The notes under the pieces are model-generated. The model made no database searches and was not told the origin of the DNA. It was given only the letters and a program-made list of their open reading frames with translations. 64,000 nucleotides of DNA, taken from positions 3,348,001 to 3,412,000 of the forward strand of contig NZ_CP128187.1 in assembly GCF_035207705.1 (NCBI RefSeq). The letters run 5' to 3'. A program made the translations under genes and the position numbers. Origin of the DNA: Maribacter sp. BPC-D8 (GTDB taxonomy: Bacteria > Bacteroidota > Bacteroidia > Flavobacteriales > Flavobacteriaceae). Of this stretch, positions 1 to 7,437 are shown one piece after another (position 1 is the first letter of the stretch; each line of letters starts with the position of its first letter).

Positions 1-258
1 GGCTATTTTGGTTTCATCAGAATATAAATAAGAAGCATTAATGGGTCTAAAAAGCGGGTCGTTTACGGTTACAGTAACCGTTTCTCCTTTTATATAATGT
101 TTAGCGACTTCCATGGTACCATCGCCACCATCAGCCAAAGGTCTTTTTATAATTTCAGCATCTTTAAAAACCATTTTTATACCCTCTTCTACCGCATCGC
201 AAAATTCGAATCCGGTTAAGGAACCTTTAAACTTGTCGGGAGCTATTACGAATTTCAT
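1..258 (-). CDS. Glycerate kinase, N-terminal part (cut by window edge)
   Basis: The first 86 codons of a minus-strand gene that runs off the left edge. The protein begins MKFVIAPDKFKGSLTG and continues with PLADGGDGTMEV, the N-terminal signature of the GK-II glycerate kinase family (GarK/GlxK type), which phosphorylates D-glycerate to 2-phosphoglycerate in the cytoplasm. I chose ATG at 258; an in-frame ATG two codons upstream (264) is an alternative and would add Met-Pro. The start lies only 4-10 bases after the stop of the symporter gene, so the two are almost certainly co-transcribed. Its place behind a GH63 hydrolase of the glycosylglycerate type suggests that it handles the glycerate released by that enzyme. 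Family assignment is strong; the pathway role is inferred. Confidence 0.85.
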   Translation of the reverse strand, partial: MKFVIAPDKFKGSLTGFEFCDAVEEGIKMVFKDAEIIKRPLADGGDGTMEVAKHYIKGETVTVTVNDPLFRPINASYLYSDETKIA

Positions 259-268
259 CGGCATATTT

Positions 269-1873
269 TTAATTCAAAATATTAGGTAATGAAATACTGA
301 ACAATACAATGATTACAAAATACCCTAATAATATTGCCACCTCTTTTTTACCAGAGTAATAGGTAACCTCTAAACCTTCGTTCACTTTTCTTTTTACGGT
401 ATAACTCACAGCAAGAGCAACTAGAATTGTTACCAAACAACCTAAAGCATTCCACCAGAACCAAAATATTTGTGGCACGTATAACCATAAATAAATATTG
501 AACAACACCCCTACTACGATACCGATATTGGCACCAAGTGCATGTGTTCTTTTAGTAAGAATTGCCAAAATAAAAGCTGCTAAAATAGGTCCGTAAAAGA
601 CAGAACTAATTTTATTAATTACTTCTATAACCGTACCTTCTATATTACCTGCAAAAAATGCAAAGAACAGACATACCAGACCCCAAAAAATAGATAGTAA
701 TTTTGAGTAGGTCATATATTTTTTATCGGGCATGTTTGGATTGAATCTTTTTACAAAATCTTCCATAGTTACCGCAGATAAAGAATTCACTGTAGAACTC
801 AACGTAGACATTGCTGCGGACATTATAGCGACTATCAATATACCTATCACTCCATTAGGAAGGTATTTTATGATAAAAACCGGCACCATTAAATCTGCTT
901 TTTTACCTGCTAGAGAGCCAATATTTGCTTGATACACCGTTTCCATCTGCTCTTGAAAAGTTACATCTTGCAATAATAATGTACCCAACACAAGACCCAT
1001 AATACAATAGGTCAATGTAAAAGGAAAACGAAGGAGTCCGTTCGCCATCATCAACTTTTTCAGGTTCGGCATACTACTAGATGACAACAATCGTTGCGAT
1101 TGCGTTTGATCTGTACCGTAATAAGAAGCGTAAAGAAAAAATCCACCAATGACCATAGGCCAAAATCCGAATTCATCATTTCCATCGGCATTATTGAAAC
1201 CCCATTTACTGAAATCAACCGCAGTAATTCTATCGGTATCTACATGAGCTAGAAAATTATCTACTCCGCCGAGTTCACTAAATCCGAAATACAAACAAAT
1301 GATAATACCGATAAATAGGATACTCATTTGAATGACATCTCCCCAGATTACCGCTTTCATTCCGCCTTGAAAAGAATAAACCATGGTTATAAGACCAATA
1401 ATTAGAATAGAAATCCAAAACTCTAAACCGATAGTAGCTTGTAAAATTAACGCCATGGTATAGACCATAACCCCTGTAGCTACCGATCTACTAATTTGAA
1501 AAACAAAGCTTATTAGTAATCGAGAAGAAGCATCGAATCGTGTTTCTAAGTATTCATAAACACTAACAATACCTGACTTATATAACGTTGGCAGCACTGC
1601 AATTAATAAAAATGCCATTGCCAAGGGTACACCTAATTCATAGGTAAGCCATTGCATACCACCACCTTCTTTTAGACCAACGAATGCAGGTGCAGAAATA
1701 AAGCTAATAGCAGATAATTGGGTAGCCATTGCAGACAAACTTAAAGGCAACCATGATGTTTTACGACCACCTAAAAAATAATCTCCACCTGTGTTATTAT
1801 CCTTGAACATGAAGCCCAAGCCTAAAAAACCCACTAGGTAAACGACAATAATAATATAATCAACGTAATTCAT
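269..1873 (-). CDS. SSS-family sodium:solute symporter
   Basis: A 534-residue inner-membrane protein with about 13 hydrophobic segments and the sodium:solute symporter (SSS/SLC5-like) signature near the N-terminus: GDYFLGGRKTSW at residues 30-41, followed by LSAMATQLSAISFISAPA. Members couple Na+ influx to uptake of sugars, sugar acids, amino acids or similar small solutes. The gene sits between a GH63 hydrolase (upstream) and glycerate kinase (downstream) in one minus-strand run, so its cargo is probably the glycoside itself or one of its hydrolysis products. The ATG at 1873 is three bases after the stop of a 28-codon ORF whose product resembles the first 28 residues of this transporter; the stop/start junction (tag gat atg) suggests translational coupling. 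Substrate cannot be read from the sequence. Confidence 0.9.
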   Translation of the reverse strand: MNYVDYIIIVVYLVGFLGLGFMFKDNNTGGDYFLGGRKTSWLPLSLSAMATQLSAISFISAPAFVGLKEGGGMQWLTYELGVPLAMAFLLIAVLPTLYKSGIVSVYEYLETRFDASSRLLISFVFQISRSVATGVMVYTMALILQATIGLEFWISILIIGLITMVYSFQGGMKAVIWGDVIQMSILFIGIIICLYFGFSELGGVDNFLAHVDTDRITAVDFSKWGFNNADGNDEFGFWPMVIGGFFLYASYYGTDQTQSQRLLSSSSMPNLKKLMMANGLLRFPFTLTYCIMGLVLGTLLLQDVTFQEQMETVYQANIGSLAGKKADLMVPVFIIKYLPNGVIGILIVAIMSAAMSTLSSTVNSLSAVTMEDFVKRFNPNMPDKKYMTYSKLLSIFWGLVCLFFAFFAGNIEGTVIEVINKISSVFYGPILAAFILAILTKRTHALGANIGIVVGVLFNIYLWLYVPQIFWFWWNALGCLVTILVALAVSYTVKRKVNEGLEVTYYSGKKEVAILLGYFVIIVLFSISLPNILN

Positions 1874-1876
1874 ATC

Positions 1877-1963
1877 CTAGTTTTTATTTTTTTTAATCAA
1901 GAGACCTACTCCTAAAATACCCATTATGTAAAATCCGATTAAAAAATAATCAATGTAGTTCAT
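1877..1963 (-). CDS. 28-residue membrane microprotein resembling the symporter N-terminus
   Basis: A small ORF in the gap between the hydrolase and symporter genes, same strand. It starts MNYIDYFLIGFY and ends LLIKKNKN, so it is one hydrophobic helix with a positively charged C-terminus. Aligned without gaps to residues 1-28 of the following symporter (MNYVDYIIIVVYLVGF...), 13 of 28 positions are identical. The gap to the hydrolase stop is 33 bases and the stop is 3 bases before the symporter ATG, as expected for a translated operon member. Short accessory proteins are known beside some symporters of this superfamily, so it could be a subunit; it could also be a leader or the remnant of a duplicated transporter 5' end. 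No protein-level evidence is available from sequence. Confidence 0.45.
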   Translation of the reverse strand: MNYIDYFLIGFYIMGILGVGLLIKKNKN

Positions 1964-1996
1964 TTTTAAATCTTTAAATCAATTTATAACAAAGCA

Positions 1997-3310
1997 CTAT
2001 GGCGTATTTACCATATCGATAAACAAAGCGGCACTCCAAGAAAAATTATTTCCACCATAACCAGGCGTATTATCTTCACCAGTGTCTTTTCTACAATCAA
2101 AGTATTCGTAGAAGCCATATTTCTCGATTAGCTCTATGCTATCTTGCTTCATACGTGCGGCAACATCAGTAAATCCGTAATTCTTAAGTCCTAGAAAAAG
2201 CATCCAGTTCATATTGATCCAAACGGGACCTCTCCAGTATTTTTTAGGATTAAATCGATCGTTTGTAGGATCAAAAGAAGCACATAGGTATTTATCGTCT
2301 CCACCGAATTTATCCATCATTGTTTTAACTAAAATTTCAGCTCTTTCTGGAGAAGGAATGTTTGCGAATAATGGTGAAAAAGAAGAAGATGTTATATGAC
2401 GAATAGGCTTTTCATTTCTTAAATCGTAGTGTACATAAGCACCTAATTCAGCATCAAATAACTTTTCATTAAAGCTTTTTATACTTTTAGCTTGCCATTT
2501 TAAGATGGTCTTAATTTTTTCTTCATTGCCACCAATTATTTCATATAATTCAATTAATGCTTGGTTAGATTTTATCAGCATTGCATTAAACAAGGGATCT
2601 TGAACCAAAAACGGGGAAAGCTCTGCTATTTTGGCATCATCATAATTGTTTTGCTTAGCAATATCTATGATATGTAAATAGTGATCATACTCTCTTTTAG
2701 TCGGACGCTGAGAAGCGTCTACATGGGTAGTATCTTTTCGAACAAAAGTATATTCTGGCGGATTCATGGTTTTCCAGATATCATCCCAAACAGGGGAGTT
2801 ATCTGTACCAGATTCCCAGTTGTGATAGATGTATACCAAACCTTCATTTTGAGGGTCTCTATTTTCATAGAAATACACATGATTTTCAAAAACTTTATCG
2901 ATATCCTCTTTGATGTAGTTGAGCATATCTTGCTTATCTTCTGCAATACGATACATTTCTTGTAGCACAAAACCTGTTACCGGCGGCTGGGTCATACCTG
3001 TAGACCTATATTTTTTGGAGGACAAGGGATGCAATTCAGATTGATGAAAATCTGCCCCTGGAAAATAAGAATCGTTCTCTGTATGAAAAACGATATGTGG
3101 TATAAAACCATTACCCCATTGCGCATCTAGCAAAGTTCTCATTTCAGTTTTTGCCTTTTCAACATCGTAATGAGCAAAACCTATAGCAATAAATCCAGAA
3201 TCCCACTTCCATTGAAAAGGATATAAACCTGCACTAGGTATAGTAAAACCACCTTCTTGAAAATTTGCATCTAAAACTGCAATTGCTTTTTTATATAATT
3301 CTTCGTTCAT
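1997..3310 (-). CDS. GH63-type glycoside hydrolase, probable mannosyl-/glucosylglycerate hydrolase
   Basis: About 437 residues, all one (alpha/alpha)6-barrel-type domain, without a recognisable signal peptide, so probably cytoplasmic. Landmarks are LYPFQWKWDSGF near the N-terminus, HNWESGTDNSPVWD around residue 165 (D170 a likely general acid) and GFYEYFD around residue 400 (E402 a likely base), then GYGGNNFSWSAAL at the end. This length and motif set match the small bacterial GH63 enzymes that hydrolyse mannosylglycerate or glucosylglycerate. A glycerate kinase in the same operon supports this over a trehalase or glucosidase role. I use the ATG at 3310 because the longer ORF (ATG at 3337) runs through a GC-rich hairpin at 3327-3347; the longer start cannot be excluded. 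Substrate is an inference from context. Confidence 0.8.
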   Translation of the reverse strand: MNEELYKKAIAVLDANFQEGGFTIPSAGLYPFQWKWDSGFIAIGFAHYDVEKAKTEMRTLLDAQWGNGFIPHIVFHTENDSYFPGADFHQSELHPLSSKKYRSTGMTQPPVTGFVLQEMYRIAEDKQDMLNYIKEDIDKVFENHVYFYENRDPQNEGLVYIYHNWESGTDNSPVWDDIWKTMNPPEYTFVRKDTTHVDASQRPTKREYDHYLHIIDIAKQNNYDDAKIAELSPFLVQDPLFNAMLIKSNQALIELYEIIGGNEEKIKTILKWQAKSIKSFNEKLFDAELGAYVHYDLRNEKPIRHITSSSFSPLFANIPSPERAEILVKTMMDKFGGDDKYLCASFDPTNDRFNPKKYWRGPVWINMNWMLFLGLKNYGFTDVAARMKQDSIELIEKYGFYEYFDCRKDTGEDNTPGYGGNNFSWSAALFIDMVNTP

Positions 3311-3326
3311 ATTATCTAGTAAATAA

Positions 3327-3389
3327 CCTCGGGACAAGCCCGCGAGGCATTAAATTGAAAACATAATTACTATTTCGACGCATGCGTCG
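3327..3389. other. Palindrome-rich leader upstream of the hydrolase gene
   Basis: The 180-bp gap between the receptor and hydrolase genes holds two inverted repeats in this span. One is a hairpin at 3327-3347 with arms cctcggg and cccgcgagg (one bulged base). The other is a perfect 14-bp palindrome, cgacgcatgcgtcg, at 3376-3389. Both are much more GC-rich than the surroundings. On the minus strand they lie in the 5' leader of the hydrolase gene and could act as an mRNA processing or stability element, or be small interspersed repeats. No protein site is recognised. Confidence 0.4.
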
Positions 3390-3400
3390 GAGCATTTAAT

Positions 3401-3416
3401 TCTCGATTATCGAGTA
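3401..3416. repeat. 16-bp dyad repeat, copy 1
   Basis: tctcgattatcgagta, a short dyad (ctcga...tcgag). Its exact reverse complement occurs at 10493-10508 in another intergenic gap. The copy here lies just beyond the U-tract side of the receptor terminator. It may be a small interspersed palindromic element. Confidence 0.45.
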
Positions 3417-3455
3417 AAAAAAACACATTGGCAATTCTTCAACGACCAATGTGTT
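3415..3455 (-). terminator. Rho-independent terminator of the TonB receptor gene
   Basis: On the minus strand the stem aacacattgg / ccaatgtgtt (3446-3455 with 3422-3431) closes a 14-base loop and is followed by a run of Ts at 3415-3421. It lies 35 bases past the receptor stop codon, so it would separate receptor transcription from the hydrolase-symporter-kinase genes, fully or partly. Confidence 0.75.
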
Positions 3456-3489
3456 CATCAATTAAACTTAAACTAACAACAAATACTTT

Positions 3490-6165
3490 TTAGAAATTGA
3501 AGGTTGCCGTAACAAACAATCTTCTAGGTAAAATTGGTCTACCAACAAAAAATTGAGATTCTGTTTGACCAGCTGAACCTGCTCTAGGATTACCTTCTGT
3601 GATACCATCACTATCGAATAGGTTGAAAACTGACACCCCTAAACGAACCGAATGGTTGTTATCTTCTTTTGAAAATGTATAACCTGCACCTAATCTGCCA
3701 ATTGTTATGGCATCTAATTCTATATTATTGGTATCATCTGTAAATTTTGCACCAGTGTAGTTGAATCCGAAATTTGCATCGAAAGCAGCATTATCATAAT
3801 ACAATCCTAATCCGCCTAATAAGTTTGGCTGTCTTGCCAATTCGTTACCAACATTAGCTTCTGTAGAAGTACCATTTACTAAATCGAAATCGGTATTTTT
3901 TGTAATCTCATGATCTTGATATGTTACATTACCACGAAGATTTAAGTATTGTGCAATAGAATAATCTCCAGTAGCTTCAATACCTATTGTTCTTGTATTT
4001 TGCTCTGCTCTTGTTTCATCTATTAATTGACCACCTACAATTGCTTGGCGAATAGATACACGATCTTTAAGACCTACATAGTACCCTGCAACAGATCCTG
4101 AGAATTTCTCGTTACCGAATTTGGCACCAGCTTCAAATTGAATAATATTTTCAGCATCGTAAGGACTTTCAGAAATACCAGGTACCGGAGCAAAACCTCT
4201 TAATTGTGGAAAGAAATATCCTTTAGAGAAGTTAGCATATAGGTTGGTTGTTTCAGTTAACTCATATAAACCAGCTAAAGACAATGCCCAAGCACTCGCA
4301 TTTACTTCTGTTCTTAAGAAAGAACCATCTGCAGTTTGTACATCACTAAGTTCTGTAGTAATATCTGGAGTAGAATAAACGTTTTCGCTCATAATACCAC
4401 CACGACTGTTGATACCATCTGTATGTTCCCATCTGAAACCAACATCAAAACGCCATCTGTCTAAAATCATCTCATCTGTAACATATAATGCCACTCTATT
4501 TTGAGAAAGAAAGTTATTAGCCGTCTGACCAATACGGTTATAAAGTCCGCCTTGCGAATACACTACATTATCGCCACCAGCATCGGTATAATTTAAGTTT
4601 ACCAATTGTGGGTTATTGTTGAATTCTGTCAATACTCTGTACTGATAGTTAACATCTTCAGCCTCTGTACGAGCGATATAAGAACCAACAGTAATGTTAT
4701 GGTTACCGCCGTTTGCCGTTTCAATAGATTTTGTAAGGTTGATCTCACCAGAGTAATCTGTCATTGGGCGTAAACGATCTACATGTAAATTATCGATTAC
4801 TAAATCATTACCATTAATTTGAGAACCTGATCCACTTTGGTAAGCAGCAGTATACCCTAAGTTACCAGGAGCAATACTTTCTACATAATTATCTAAAGTG
4901 ATAGGGTTTCCGTTATTACCGTTACCACCAACATATAATGCGAAATTGTGTTTGTAGTTAGCATATTTAATCTTAGAAGTCAATTTAAGATCATCGTCAA
5001 ATCTGTAATTGAAATCTCCCATAATGTAACCACCTGTAGTTGCAACACCATCTGCAATCGGACTATTATATGTTCCACCAGGAGTATTGAATGAAGTATT
5101 CGCTAAGTCACCAGATAACAATTGTTCAACTGGGTTACCATCATTACCGTTTATACGCTCTCTACCACCACCACTTAGAGGTATAGGAAGATAAAATTGT
5201 GCCTTATCGTCAATAAACTGTCCGCTTAAAGTAAAAGAACCGTTATCGAATTTCTTTTTAATATTACCTCTAAATTGAACACCTTTAGTTGGAAGACCCA
5301 CGTCTATAGGACCTCTATCATGACGTACAAAACCTGTAAAAGCATAGTACGTATTAGAATCTTCGCCACCTAGTTGACCACCAGAATAGAAATCTGTTTT
5401 AATTCTACCTTGGTTGGCAACTTCAATATTAATAATGTTACCAGGGTTTGTATCACCCGTTTTACTTGTGTAGTTGATAATACCGGCAACAGAACCAGCA
5501 CCATATAATACAGCTGCACCACCACGAACAAATTCAACACCTTTAAAACCTATATCTGGTCTTGCATACACATCATGCGCAGAAGAATTTAGTCCGAAAG
5601 AACTAATTAAAGGCATACCGTCATACTGTAAAGGGTTAAAAACATACTGACCACCAGAAGGTAAACCTCTAACGAATATGTTACTTGCCGTTTCACCACC
5701 ACCACCTTCAGCGGTAATACCAGGTACACTTCTAAGAATATCTGCCTGACTATTAGCAGAAAGCTTAGTAATTTCTTTCATTTTAACAGAGCTAATAGAT
5801 AAAGGAGCCTGCTTTTGAGAACGAAATGTACTAGAAGCTGTTAAAACAACTTCATCAAGTTGCTGACCACCTTCTTGCAACACAACATTTACAGTTTGTG
5901 CCGTACCGTTTAAATCTAATGATTTGTCAACAGATGTAAACCCTATATATGATACACGTAATATTTGAGCACCGGTAAGGTCTGTTGAAAAAGTAAAATT
6001 ACCATCAAAATCTGATGTTGTACCCGATGTACTACCTGTAATTAAAATGTTAGCACCGGGAATTGGCTCTCCTGAATTGTCTGTTACGGTTCCTGAAATA
6101 TCGGTCTGTGCAAAGGAGCCTGCACTGATAAGAAGTCCGATTACCGCAAAAATAATTTTCTTCAT
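3490..6165 (-). CDS. TonB-dependent outer-membrane receptor with carboxypeptidase-like N-terminal domain
   Basis: 891 residues. A signal peptide (MKKIIFAVIGLLISAGSFAQ) is followed by a carboxypeptidase-D regulatory-like domain (about 21-105, ISGTVTDNSGEPIPGANI), a plug domain (about 115-235, with LRSVPGITAEGG and the typical EFVRGGAAVLYGAGSVAG), and a 22-strand type barrel ending in FNF, the usual terminal aromatic. Such receptors import ligands across the outer membrane using TonB-ExbBD energy. There is no SusD partner, which suits a small ligand rather than a polysaccharide. It is divergent from the LacI regulator gene and followed on the same strand by the glycosylglycerate-type catabolic genes, so it is the likely outer-membrane entry point for their substrate. 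Family certain, ligand inferred. Confidence 0.93.
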   Translation of the reverse strand: MKKIIFAVIGLLISAGSFAQTDISGTVTDNSGEPIPGANILITGSTSGTTSDFDGNFTFSTDLTGAQILRVSYIGFTSVDKSLDLNGTAQTVNVVLQEGGQQLDEVVLTASSTFRSQKQAPLSISSVKMKEITKLSANSQADILRSVPGITAEGGGGETASNIFVRGLPSGGQYVFNPLQYDGMPLISSFGLNSSAHDVYARPDIGFKGVEFVRGGAAVLYGAGSVAGIINYTSKTGDTNPGNIINIEVANQGRIKTDFYSGGQLGGEDSNTYYAFTGFVRHDRGPIDVGLPTKGVQFRGNIKKKFDNGSFTLSGQFIDDKAQFYLPIPLSGGGRERINGNDGNPVEQLLSGDLANTSFNTPGGTYNSPIADGVATTGGYIMGDFNYRFDDDLKLTSKIKYANYKHNFALYVGGNGNNGNPITLDNYVESIAPGNLGYTAAYQSGSGSQINGNDLVIDNLHVDRLRPMTDYSGEINLTKSIETANGGNHNITVGSYIARTEAEDVNYQYRVLTEFNNNPQLVNLNYTDAGGDNVVYSQGGLYNRIGQTANNFLSQNRVALYVTDEMILDRWRFDVGFRWEHTDGINSRGGIMSENVYSTPDITTELSDVQTADGSFLRTEVNASAWALSLAGLYELTETTNLYANFSKGYFFPQLRGFAPVPGISESPYDAENIIQFEAGAKFGNEKFSGSVAGYYVGLKDRVSIRQAIVGGQLIDETRAEQNTRTIGIEATGDYSIAQYLNLRGNVTYQDHEITKNTDFDLVNGTSTEANVGNELARQPNLLGGLGLYYDNAAFDANFGFNYTGAKFTDDTNNIELDAITIGRLGAGYTFSKEDNNHSVRLGVSVFNLFDSDGITEGNPRAGSAGQTESQFFVGRPILPRRLFVTATFNF

Positions 6166-6225
6166 AATGTTTGAGTTTTTTTTAAGTTGAGTCGATTTAA
6201 ATTATCAAATCGTTGATTATGAGAC

Positions 6226-6258
6226 CAAATTATATGAATATAGCATTCTGTTAACCAA
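6226..6258 (-). promoter_or_regulatory. Candidate promoter of the TonB receptor gene
   Basis: On the minus strand a TTTG (6255-6258) is followed after 20 bases by tataatttg (6226-6234), close to the Bacteroidota TTTG/TAnnTTTG pattern but with one extra base. The LacI-type operators lie upstream of this -33 element. Tentative. Confidence 0.3.
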
Positions 6259-6276
6259 ATATTAACGAATTTTCTA

Positions 6277-6302
6277 TGCAAACGTTTGCACAAACGTTTG
6301 CA
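6277..6302. promoter_or_regulatory. Tandem LacI-type operator
   Basis: Two copies of the palindromic core caaacgtttg (6279-6288 and 6291-6300), centres 12 bp apart. The first extends to a perfect 14-bp palindrome, tgcaaacgtttgca. This core, with a central CG, is the classic LacI/GalR-family site. It lies between the divergent receptor and LacI genes, so it is the expected binding site of the regulator at 6361. Confidence 0.8.
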
Positions 6303-6328
6303 ATTTATTTTGTAGTATTGTATTTCTG
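6298..6328 (+). promoter_or_regulatory. Candidate promoter of the LacI regulator gene
   Basis: TTG at 6298-6300, 20 bases, then tatttctg at 6321-6328, one mismatch from TAnnTTTG. The -33 element is inside the second LacI operator, which suggests autoregulation by occlusion. Confidence 0.4.
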
Positions 6329-6360
6329 ATAAAATCATCATAATTCACTGATTTTCAATT

Positions 6361-7386
6361 ATGAGCAAAAAGAGAAATACCACATTAAAAGAGTTATCTA
6401 AAGAATTGAGTCTATCAATTTCCACAGTTTCTAGGGCACTCAACGATCACCCCGATATTAGCCAAGGCACTAAAGAGCGGGTTAGAAAGCTCGCTAAGCA
6501 AATGAATTATGTACCCAATTTATTTGCTAGAGGCTTTCGCTCGCGTGAAACTCATATACTTGGTGTAATTGTACCGAACATATCTCATTTGTTTACCTCA
6601 ACTATTTTGAAGGGAATTTTAGAGGAAGCCGAGCTACGCGGATATCGTGTTATTATTTCAGAATCTAACAATAATGAAGTAAAACAGGTGGAGATGCTGA
6701 ATACCATGACCCAATTTGGTGTAGATGGTGTATTGATGTCTTTGTCTAGAAAGACAACCAATGTTGAAGAAATATTAAAAATATTAAATCGCATACCAAT
6801 CGTGTTGTTCGATAAGGTCTCTAGTAAAATACCCTGTACACAAGTTGTAATAAATGAAGAGGAAGCTGCATTTAATGCCGTTGAGCATTTAATTGAACTG
6901 GGTAAACAGCGTATTGCTATCATTAAGGAAACAGAGAATTCTTATAATTCTGAAAAAAGGTATGCTGGTTATTTAAGAGCCTTAAACCAATATGGTATAC
7001 CCGTGCGTGATAAACTTATTTTAAGCACAGAGGATATTTCTTTAGGAAACGGAAGACGATTGACCAATATTCTATTAAGCATGAAGAAGCGCCCTGATGC
7101 TATTTTCGCAATAACAGATAATGCTGCCATCGGCGCAATAAAGGCACTACATAAGTTCAAGGTAAAAATACCCGAAGAAATAGCTGTAGTAGGTTTTAGC
7201 AACTCCATTAACTCCACCATCGTGAGTCCCGCTTTAACCACAGTAGATCAACCAGGTGATAAAATAGGTAGAACGGCAGTACGTTTTTTAATTCAAGAAC
7301 TTGAAAACCCTACCAATGATGTAATCACAAAAACCGTTGAGATCAAAACCAGCCTTATCGTTAGGGATTCTTCTTTTATGGTGTAA
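6361..7386 (+). CDS. LacI-family transcriptional regulator
   Basis: 341 residues. Residues 8-56 are a LacI-type helix-turn-helix with hinge (TLKELSKELSLSISTVSRAL, then NYVPNLFARGF). Residues 66-338 are the periplasmic-binding-protein-like ligand domain (ILGVIVPNISHLF, VVGFSNS, LTTVDQPG). Family members bind CG-centred palindromes and respond to a sugar or sugar-like effector. The gene is divergent from the TonB receptor, and a tandem palindrome of the right kind lies between them 60-80 bases before this start. It is therefore the probable local regulator of the receptor-hydrolase-symporter-kinase genes, with a glycosylglycerate or hydrolysis product as effector; the effector is not deducible from sequence. 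Confidence 0.92.
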   Translation: MSKKRNTTLKELSKELSLSISTVSRALNDHPDISQGTKERVRKLAKQMNYVPNLFARGFRSRETHILGVIVPNISHLFTSTILKGILEEAELRGYRVIISESNNNEVKQVEMLNTMTQFGVDGVLMSLSRKTTNVEEILKILNRIPIVLFDKVSSKIPCTQVVINEEEAAFNAVEHLIELGKQRIAIIKETENSYNSEKRYAGYLRALNQYGIPVRDKLILSTEDISLGNGRRLTNILLSMKKRPDAIFAITDNAAIGAIKALHKFKVKIPEEIAVVGFSNSINSTIVSPALTTVDQPGDKIGRTAVRFLIQELENPTNDVITKTVEIKTSLIVRDSSFMV

Positions 7387-7437
7387 CGTTGCGGGACTTC
7401 TTAAAATAAATAGGTATGCGCTTTTAAAAGTCGAACA

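Noticed and set aside
3376..3389. cgacgcatgcgtcg as an operator for the LacI protein
   Set aside because: Its core differs from the caaacgtttg sites next to the lacI gene; more likely part of a repeat or RNA structure.
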